Assembly (NCBI RefSeq): GCF_009674565.1
Contig: NZ_WKJL01000041.1
Location: 1-35,871 of the forward strand
Length of the DNA stretch: 35,871 nucleotides
Source: Duganella aquatilis
GTDB lineage: Bacteria; Pseudomonadota; Gammaproteobacteria; Burkholderiales; Burkholderiaceae_D
Direction: 5' to 3'
Below, in pieces: positions 17,291 through 23,115 of this stretch. The notes under the pieces are model-generated. The model searched no databases and was not told where the DNA came from. It worked only from the letters and a program-made list of their open reading frames with translations. The position numbers and the translations under genes were made by a program. Position 1 is the stretch's first letter. Every line of letters begins with the position of its first letter.

Positions 17291-18463
17291 ATGCGCGCCT
17301 TCTTCGAAAGCTGGCTGCCCAGCGCCTCCACCGCCAACAGCCGCGAGCAATTGCGCGCCGCCATCGGCGCCTTGTTGGGCATCATGCTGACCGCCGTGGT
17401 CAGCCATCTGCTGTTGCAACATACCCATGCCTCCGCCTTCCTGGTGGCGCCGATCGGCGCCTCGTCGGTGCTGCTGTTTGCGCTGCCGGCCAGCCCGCTG
17501 GCGCAGCCGTGGTCTGTGATTGGCGGCAACGTCATCAGCGGCCTGGTGGGCGTGGCCTGCGTGCGCTGGCTCGGCGCCAGCCTGCCGCTGCCCTTGCTGG
17601 CCGGGCTGGCCTGCGGCGGCGCGATTGCCGTCATGTTCGTCACGCGCTGCCTGCATCCGCCCGGCGGCGCGATGGCGCTGACCACGGTGATCGGCGGCGC
17701 GGCCGTGCAGGCGGCCGGCTTCGAGTTCGTGCTGATGACGGTGCTGGCCGATTCCGTGCTGCTGGTGCTGATGGCCATCACCTACAACAACCTGACCGGA
17801 CGCAGCTATCCGCACGTGCAGCACAACGCCCATCCCCATCCGCACGCCACCAGCGATGCGGTGCCGACCGTGCGGCTGGGCTTCAAGCCGGAGGATCTGG
17901 ACGCCGTGCTGCAGCAGTACAACCAGGTGCTGGACATCAGCCGCGACGATCTGGCATCGCTGTTCATGCAGACCGAGCAGCGCGCCTACCAGCGCCGCTT
18001 CGGCATCATCAGCTGCGCCGACATCATGTCACGCGATATCGTCAGCGCCGAGTTCGGCACAGGGCTGGCCGAAGCGTGGCAGCAGATGCGCGCACACCGC
18101 GTGGCGGCGCTGCCGGTGCTGAACCGCGCCCGGCGCGTGATCGGCATCGTCACCCAGACCGACTTCCTCGAACACGGCGGCCTGGACGACTACGGCAGCA
18201 TCCGCCAGCAGCTGCAGCGCTTCCTGCGCAAGAGCGGCGTCACCCACACCGAAAAGGCCGAAGTGGTCGGACAGATCATGACCCAGCACCCGACCACCGC
18301 GCGTACCGACACGCCGATCGTCGACCTGGTGCCGCTGATGGCGGACTCGGGTTTCCACCACATCCCGATTGTCGACAACGAGCAGCGATTTGTCGGCATC
18401 ATCACGCAATCCGACCTGGTGGCGGCGCTGTACGAAAGCCGTTTCGCGGAAGCGGCGGCCTGA
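17291..18463 (+). CDS. HPP family integral membrane protein with C-terminal CBS domain pair
   Basis: The protein has 390 residues. The first about 168 residues hold four or five membrane helices of the HPP family, with the name-giving H-P-P-G-G-A at 122-127. A histidine-rich linker follows (eight residues between about 174 and 186 alternate His with other residues, HPHPHA). Two CBS motifs come next (about 240-295 and 325-385), which usually bind adenine nucleotides and gate an attached transporter or enzyme. Plant HPP proteins have been linked to nitrite transport; the bacterial substrate is unknown. The ATG at 17291 is preferred over an in-frame TTG at 17279, although neither has a good ribosome site. 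Position behind the DecR-like gene hints at, but does not prove, a sulfur or amino-acid link. Confidence 0.87.
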   Translation: MRAFFESWLPSASTANSREQLRAAIGALLGIMLTAVVSHLLLQHTHASAFLVAPIGASSVLLFALPASPLAQPWSVIGGNVISGLVGVACVRWLGASLPLPLLAGLACGGAIAVMFVTRCLHPPGGAMALTTVIGGAAVQAAGFEFVLMTVLADSVLLVLMAITYNNLTGRSYPHVQHNAHPHPHATSDAVPTVRLGFKPEDLDAVLQQYNQVLDISRDDLASLFMQTEQRAYQRRFGIISCADIMSRDIVSAEFGTGLAEAWQQMRAHRVAALPVLNRARRVIGIVTQTDFLEHGGLDDYGSIRQQLQRFLRKSGVTHTEKAEVVGQIMTQHPTTARTDTPIVDLVPLMADSGFHHIPIVDNEQRFVGIITQSDLVAALYESRFAEAAA

Positions 18464-18535
18464 TACAAAATTTGTTCCTGCCGGCCGGTGCAATGACTTA
18501 TGCTATCGGCCAACTTTGTCAGACAAGGAACCCTC

Positions 18536-20341
18536 ATGACGTATCGCCGCACCCTCCTCCCCATCGCCGCCGCCGTGGCTTTTGCCTTCGCGTCCATCGG
18601 CCCTGCCGCCGCCGCGCCTGCCGGCAAAGTCAGCGCCGAAGTCGCCGCCTCGGCCGACAAGGCCGTGCTGGCGATTGCCAACGAATACTATGACGCGGTG
18701 GCCCGCTTCGAGCCGATCGGCGCCACCGAAAATGGCGACAACCGTTTCGACGACCAGCTGGGCCTGAGCATCGCGCCGGCCAGGCGCGCCGCGCAATTCA
18801 AGCTGTACCGCGGCTTCGCCAAGCGCCTGCAGGCCATCAAGCCGTATCAGCTGGACGTCAAGGGCCGCATCAACTACGACATCCTGGCGTACGAGCTGCA
18901 AGGCCTGATCGCCATGGAGCGCTTCCCTGAGCACCTGCTGCCGGTCAACCAGATGGACAGCGTGCCGGTGACGCTGGCCAACTATGCGGGCGGTGAAGCG
19001 TCGCAGCCGATCGGCACCGTCAAGGAATACGATGCCTACCTGAGCCGCGTGTCGCAGATGCCGGCGTGGATCGACCAGGCCATCGCCAATATGCGCGAAG
19101 GCATCAAGAAGGGCGTGACGCAGCCGCAGGCCATCATGATCTCGGCGCTGCCGCAGTTCCAGCACCTGGTCAGCGACAGCGCCGAAACCAGCATTTTCTA
19201 CACGCCGATCAGCAAGCTGCCGGCCAGCTTCTCCGCCGCCGACAAGCAGCGCCTGAGCGCCGCCTACCGCAAGGTCATCGCCGACAAGGTGATCCCGTCG
19301 CTGAAACGCCTGGCCACGTTCGTGGAGAAGGAATACATTCCGGCCTGCCGCACCTCGACCGGCCTCGGCGCGTTGCCGGACGGCGCCGCCTGGTATCAGG
19401 CCCGTGTCGCCAACGCGACGACAACCACGCTGAAACCGGACGAAATCCACGCCATCGGCCTGAAGGAAGTGGCGCGCATCCAGGCGCAGTTTGAAGTGCT
19501 GGGGCCGAAGCTGGGCTACACCGGTCCGGCCGCCGGCCTGCCGGTATGGGTGGCGGCGCAGCCGAAGTTCTACCCGTTCAAGACCGAAGAAGAAGTCCAG
19601 GCCGTCTACCACAAGCTGAACGACGTGCTGGACACCAAGCTGCCGCTGATGTTCACCTTGCAGCCGAAAGCCAAGCTCGACCTGCGCCTGGAGCCTGAAC
19701 TGAGCCGCGCCACCGCTTCCGACCACTACACCGCGCCGGCCGGCGACGGTTCGCGTCCGGGCGTGTTCTGGTCGGTGGTCAACGATCCGGCCAAGTACGG
19801 CAGCCCGGGCATGACCACGCTGTTCCTGCACGAAGGCAAGCCCGGCCACCACTTCCACATCGCCCTGATGCAGGAACTGAACCTGCCGAACTTCCGCAAA
19901 TTCGGCGGCAACAACGCCTTCACCGAAGGCTGGGCGCTGTATGCCGAAACGCTGGGCAAGGAAATGGGCCTGTTCGACGATCCGGCGCAATACTTCGGCC
20001 ACCTGAACGACGAGCTGCTGCGCGCCGTGCGCCTGGTGGTGGACACCGGCATGCACGCGCAAGGCTGGACCCGCGAGCAAAGCATCCAGTACATGAAGGA
20101 CACGCTGGGCTATGACGTGGTGGCCAAGAGCGAGACCGAGCGCTACATGGCATGGCCGGCGCAGGCGCTGGGCTACAAGGTCGGTTCGCTGAAGATCCAG
20201 GAACTGCGCGCCCGCGCGCAGAAGGCGCTGGGCGACAAGTTCAGCCTGCCAGCCTTCCATGCGGTGGTGCTGGGCGACGGCACGCTGCCGTTGGCGCTGC
20301 TGGAAGCCAAGGTCGACCGCTGGATCGCCTCGCAACAGTAA
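18536..20341 (+). CDS. Secreted DUF885 family protein, putative metallopeptidase
   Basis: The protein has 601 residues with a signal peptide (about 1-27, ending GPAAAAPA), so it is exported. DUF885 proteins are mostly helical and look like zinc peptidases. Here the expected elements are H-E-G-K-P-G-H-H at 432-439 (two His plus Glu433 as putative metal site and base) and E-G-W-A-L-Y-A-E at 464-471, carrying the next acidic ligand. The start at 18536 has AAGGAA 5 nt upstream; an in-frame ATG at 18500 would spoil the signal peptide. It appears to be a single-gene unit between the HPP-CBS gene and the convergent thioesterase gene. The peptide substrate is not known. With the M1 peptidase and serine hydrolase it makes three exported hydrolases in this window. 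Confidence 0.88.
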   Translation: MTYRRTLLPIAAAVAFAFASIGPAAAAPAGKVSAEVAASADKAVLAIANEYYDAVARFEPIGATENGDNRFDDQLGLSIAPARRAAQFKLYRGFAKRLQAIKPYQLDVKGRINYDILAYELQGLIAMERFPEHLLPVNQMDSVPVTLANYAGGEASQPIGTVKEYDAYLSRVSQMPAWIDQAIANMREGIKKGVTQPQAIMISALPQFQHLVSDSAETSIFYTPISKLPASFSAADKQRLSAAYRKVIADKVIPSLKRLATFVEKEYIPACRTSTGLGALPDGAAWYQARVANATTTTLKPDEIHAIGLKEVARIQAQFEVLGPKLGYTGPAAGLPVWVAAQPKFYPFKTEEEVQAVYHKLNDVLDTKLPLMFTLQPKAKLDLRLEPELSRATASDHYTAPAGDGSRPGVFWSVVNDPAKYGSPGMTTLFLHEGKPGHHFHIALMQELNLPNFRKFGGNNAFTEGWALYAETLGKEMGLFDDPAQYFGHLNDELLRAVRLVVDTGMHAQGWTREQSIQYMKDTLGYDVVAKSETERYMAWPAQALGYKVGSLKIQELRARAQKALGDKFSLPAFHAVVLGDGTLPLALLEAKVDRWIASQQ

Positions 20342-20349
20342 CCGCCCAG

Positions 20350-20369
20350 GGCGGGCCGCCCGGCCCGCC
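20350..20369 (+). terminator. Possible terminator between convergent genes
   Basis: A GC-only 8-bp stem, GGCGGGCC/GGCCCGCC (20350-20357 with 20362-20369, loop GCCC), sits 9 bp after the DUF885 stop and 11 bp before the convergent thioesterase stop. The following tract on the plus strand is TTCCCTCTCCTTATTT, pyrimidine-rich but not a clean T run. Termination may therefore be weak or factor-assisted. Confidence 0.5.
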
Positions 20370-20379
20370 TTCCCTCTCC

Positions 20380-20793
20380 TTATTTGCTGTAGCGCTTGAT
20401 GCGCGCGATTACCGCCTCAGGCAGCGCGGTGATCTGCTTGGCGTGGTTGGCAAAGACGATCTGCTGGCGCCCCACGGAAACCGGCTTGCCGCCCGCATAA
20501 AAGCGGAACTCCAGCCAAAACGAGCACTTCTTGATGTCATACGCGTTCAATTCGCAAGAAACCTCCTGGAACGGGAAAGTTTCCTGCAAATAGTCCTGCT
20601 CCGCGTGCTTGGTGATGAACACGCCTTCTTTCTGCAACATGTCGTTCGATATGCACTCGTAGAACCACTTTTCGCGGCAGATGCCCTGCCACTCGAAATA
20701 GCGCGCAAAGTAGGTATTGCCGTAGGCATTGGAATCCTTCAGGTAGATGGTCAGCGCGTGGGTGAAGGTGGGGGCGGAAACTTGCATCAGCAT
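20380..20793 (-). CDS. Hotdog-fold acyl-CoA/ACP thioesterase, enediyne-thioesterase-like
   Basis: This 137-residue single hotdog domain has the length of the 4HBT/YbgC family. The N-terminal signature reads DSNAYGNTYFARYFEWQG followed by ICRE. The G-N-x-Y-F, W-Q-G and C-R-E pattern is what enediyne polyketide thioesterases such as CalE7 and DynE7 show, rather than the DxxGxVYH of YbgC. Such enzymes release beta-keto polyene acids from a carrier protein. No polyketide synthase lies in the window, so this is an orphan and may act on a fatty acyl or polyene thioester. The start at 20793 is set by TTAAGGAG ending 7 nt upstream; the frame stays open further upstream but without a ribosome site. 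It is divergent from a histidine kinase gene across 166 bp. Confidence 0.8.
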   Translation of the reverse strand: MLMQVSAPTFTHALTIYLKDSNAYGNTYFARYFEWQGICREKWFYECISNDMLQKEGVFITKHAEQDYLQETFPFQEVSCELNAYDIKKCSFWLEFRFYAGGKPVSVGRQQIVFANHAKQITALPEAVIARIKRYSK

Positions 20794-20814
20794 GATGGTG
20801 CTCCTTAAGTGAGT

Positions 20815-20837
20815 GGTTACCCGGCAACCGGGCAACC
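20815..20837. repeat. Short inverted repeat in thioesterase/kinase divergent spacer
   Basis: GGTT-A-CCCGG-CAA-CCGGG-C-AACC forms a 9-bp stem with one mismatch and a 3-nt loop. It lies between the divergent thioesterase and kinase genes, just upstream of the thioesterase ribosome site. It may be an operator or a leader hairpin; nothing more can be said from sequence. Confidence 0.35.
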
Positions 20838-20959
20838 CCACTAGGCGGGAGTTGGCATGGTGGAAGTTTGATCTGCCGCAAACGCTGTTGCGAAATCCAA
20901 GCGGGCCGGTTCTGCCCGCGCAATACTTGGCTTTTCCGACCATTTTCCGGAACAGCGCC

Positions 20960-22330
20960 ATGCACTCCCTCTTGCCTGCCGTGGTCTCCCTGCTCTTCCT
21001 GTGCTACGGCGCGTATGTGCTGCAATCGCGCGGCGTCAACCGCATCAGCCTGACCTTCTTCCTGCTGTGCCTGACCACCTTCTGCTGGCAATCCACCTGG
21101 GCCATCCTGTTCCAGATGAGCGACGAGCACGAGGCGCTGTCGCTGGCCAAGCTGGGCTACCTGCTGATCCTGTTCCTGCCGACCACGCTGTACCACTTCA
21201 TCACCGAGCTGACGGCGCAGCACGACGAGCGGCGCCGGGTGGCGGTCTCCTACGCCGTGGCCGGCTTGCTGGGCGTGCTGCTGCTGGCCAGCGACCAGGT
21301 GGTTGCCGGCGTCTATCCTTATTTTTTCGGCTTCTATCCCAAGGCGGGGCCGCTGCATCCGCTGCATCTGCTGCAAACGGCGCTGGTGGTGGGGCGCGGG
21401 CTGTGGCTGCTGTACCGGCGCCAGCAGGAGGCGGTGTCCACCGAGCGGACGCGGCTGCGCTATTGCCTGGTCAGCCTGCTGATCTACTTCTTTGCGGCGG
21501 TGGATTACCTGTGCAATTACGGCGTGCAGTTCTATCCGCCGGGCGTATTGTTTGTCGCCACCAGCCTGGGGCTGATCGCCCAGGCCATGGTGCGCCACAA
21601 CCTGCTGGCCGATCCGCTGGAGGTGGCCGCCACCATCGCCCATGAAATGCGCACGCCGCTGGCGACCATCCGCAACCAGTCCCGCATCCTCGGCAACTGT
21701 TTGCCAGAGTTGCTGGCCGGCTACCAGAGCGCGGTCGACAGCGGACAGGTCAAGGCGACGTTGCCGGCGGCCCAGCTGCAATACCTGCGCGGCTTGAACC
21801 AGCACATCGAGGCGGAGATCAGCCGCTCCAACTTTATCGTCGACATGATGCTGGCGTCGGCGCGCGCCGGCTCGCTTGACCGTGGCGATTTTGCCAACCA
21901 TTCCATCATGAAGTGCATCGACGAGGCGCTGGCCAGCTACCCCTTCGAGACGGCGATGCGCAACAAGGTGCGGGTGCACGACAGCCACGACTTCACCTTC
22001 TTCGGCTCGGACGTGCTGCTGGTCTACGTGCTGTACAACCTGTTCAAGAACGCGCTGCACGCGATCAAGGTGGCTGGACGGGGCGAGGTGGAGATTATGC
22101 TGAGGGACCGCCAGTTATTATTTACCGATACCGGCTCGGGTATTCCGGACGATGTATTGCCGCATGTATTTGAACCGTTTTACAGCACCGGCGGCACCGG
22201 CATCGGCCTGGCGTTTTGCCAGAAAGTGATTACTGCATTTGGCGGAAAGATTCAATGCGAATCAAAAGCCGGCGCTTATACCCGCTTTAGTTTATCGTTT
22301 CCGCTTTGGATTAATTACCCGATTAATTGA
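20960..22330 (+). CDS. Sensor histidine kinase with N-terminal 7TM region
   Basis: The protein has 456 residues. Residues 1-212 carry about seven hydrophobic helices in the pattern of the histidine-kinase N-terminal 7TM sensor domain, with the LAKLGYLLILFLPTTLYHF segment typical of it. Dimerisation/phosphoacceptor H-box AHEMRTPL follows at once with His228. The ATP-binding part has N-box N-L-F-K-N-A near 365, G1 D-T-G-S-G-I-P and G2 G-T-G-I-G-L. No PAS, HAMP or receiver domain is present and no response regulator gene is adjacent, so the partner is elsewhere. The start at 20960 is placed at the beginning of the first helix; an upstream in-frame start at 20813 would add about 49 non-membrane residues. 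The last about 240 bp are markedly AT-richer than the rest. Its 3' end overlaps the convergent gene by 16 bp. Confidence 0.88.
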   Translation: MHSLLPAVVSLLFLCYGAYVLQSRGVNRISLTFFLLCLTTFCWQSTWAILFQMSDEHEALSLAKLGYLLILFLPTTLYHFITELTAQHDERRRVAVSYAVAGLLGVLLLASDQVVAGVYPYFFGFYPKAGPLHPLHLLQTALVVGRGLWLLYRRQQEAVSTERTRLRYCLVSLLIYFFAAVDYLCNYGVQFYPPGVLFVATSLGLIAQAMVRHNLLADPLEVAATIAHEMRTPLATIRNQSRILGNCLPELLAGYQSAVDSGQVKATLPAAQLQYLRGLNQHIEAEISRSNFIVDMMLASARAGSLDRGDFANHSIMKCIDEALASYPFETAMRNKVRVHDSHDFTFFGSDVLLVYVLYNLFKNALHAIKVAGRGEVEIMLRDRQLLFTDTGSGIPDDVLPHVFEPFYSTGGTGIGLAFCQKVITAFGGKIQCESKAGAYTRFSLSFPLWINYPIN

Positions 22331-22929
22331 TTTGAATCTTCGCCGCTGACTTTTTCCAGATCCAGTTCATCGCCTAAAACATAAATCTTTTGACCGCGTA
22401 AAACCTCCAGAATAAATGGCTGTTGTTCGCGCAGGCGGCGTTTAAAATCGGGAATCGAATACAGGTTGGGATTAATCTTGCGGCGCAATAAACGTTCGGC
22501 CACCGGCAGGCGGGATAATAATTCGCCGTAACTCGTATTATCGCCAATCAGCAATAATTCAACGGCGGTGTCCATGCCTTCCTGTTCCTTGGCGGTGGCG
22601 CCGTAGACGAAGGCCACGTTCAGCACGTGCTGCAGCGGCGCCAGCGCCGAGTTCAGCACGCTGACCAGGCCGAAGGTTTTCTTGACCAGGCCGCTCAATT
22701 CGCCGAACACGATGCAGTCCTTGTTCGGCTTGAAGCGGCGCACATTGCCGATCCGCTCCGACACGATCACGCCCGACTCATGCAGCCGCTTCAACTCGCG
22801 CTGCGCCGACGCGCTGCCCAAGCCGGTCAAACGCATGATCTCATTCAAGTGGAATCCTTGATTGACACGTACAAACAGCAAGCCCAGCAGTTTCTGCTGG
22901 GCGGGAGTGAAGAGGGCTTGAGCAATCAT
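22315..22929 (-). CDS. Winged-helix protein fused to a degenerate nucleotidyltransferase fold
   Basis: The protein has 204 residues. Residues 1-70 form a winged-helix domain (LFVRVNQGFHLNEIMRLTG, then SASAQRELKRLHESGVI). Residues about 90-190 follow the pattern of a MNT/pol-beta-type nucleotidyltransferase of the HTH-fused group, including a closing PNLYSIPDFKRRL segment and LRGQKIYVLGDE. The catalytic signature is broken: where GS-x10-DxD is expected, the protein has Gly110-Ala111 and then Ala122-Val123-Glu124. Transferase activity is thus unlikely, and it may work as a regulator that binds a nucleotide or a target. No antitoxin-like partner gene is adjacent. A -10-like TAAGAT (22937-22942) with an upstream TG would start transcription at or next to the ATG, so the mRNA may be leaderless. 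It lies downstream of rpoC on the same strand but beyond a terminator. Confidence 0.75.
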   Translation of the reverse strand: MIAQALFTPAQQKLLGLLFVRVNQGFHLNEIMRLTGLGSASAQRELKRLHESGVIVSERIGNVRRFKPNKDCIVFGELSGLVKKTFGLVSVLNSALAPLQHVLNVAFVYGATAKEQEGMDTAVELLLIGDNTSYGELLSRLPVAERLLRRKINPNLYSIPDFKRRLREQQPFILEVLRGQKIYVLGDELDLEKVSGEDSNQLIG

Positions 22930-22971
22930 GAGCCAAATCTTAGCACGAACCCACTACAGTCTGGCATGTAA

Positions 22972-23065
22972 AAACCGGGGTCAGTTCTGCCAATCGCACA
23001 CGGGCTCAGCTATAACGTTCGCTATAGCTGAGCCCGTGTGCGATTGGCAGAACTGACCCCGGTTT
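22972..23065. repeat. Perfect long palindrome, 43-bp arms with 8-bp centre
   Basis: Arms 22972-23014 and 23023-23065 are exact reverse complements, separated by ACGTTCGC; the inner CG/CG pairs extend the dyad past one mismatch. The outer ends read AAACCGGGGTCAG and its complement. Read on the minus strand the hairpin is followed by TTTTT, so it could also act as a back-up terminator or an RNase III substrate. Outer GGGGTCAG/CTGACCCC ends resemble dispersed REP- or MITE-like elements of related genomes, which I recall only in general terms. It contains no gene. Confidence 0.95.
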
Positions 23066-23070
23066 GACGA

Positions 23071-23104
23071 AAAAAAACGGCACCCGAAGGTGCCGTTTTT
23101 TTTG
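23071..23104 (-). terminator. Intrinsic terminator of the rpoBC operon
   Basis: On the minus strand, 12 nt after the rpoC stop codon, the stem CGGCACC/GGTGCCG with a TTCG loop is followed by eight T residues. A run of A precedes it, so it is symmetric and could work in both directions. This is a textbook factor-independent terminator. Confidence 0.95.
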
Positions 23105-23115
23105 GTGCTTGAAGA

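Noticed and set aside
18503..20335. Long minus-strand frame opposite the DUF885 gene
   Set aside because: The plus strand has signal peptide, HEGKPGHH and EGWALYAE motifs and a good ribosome site; the opposite frame has none.
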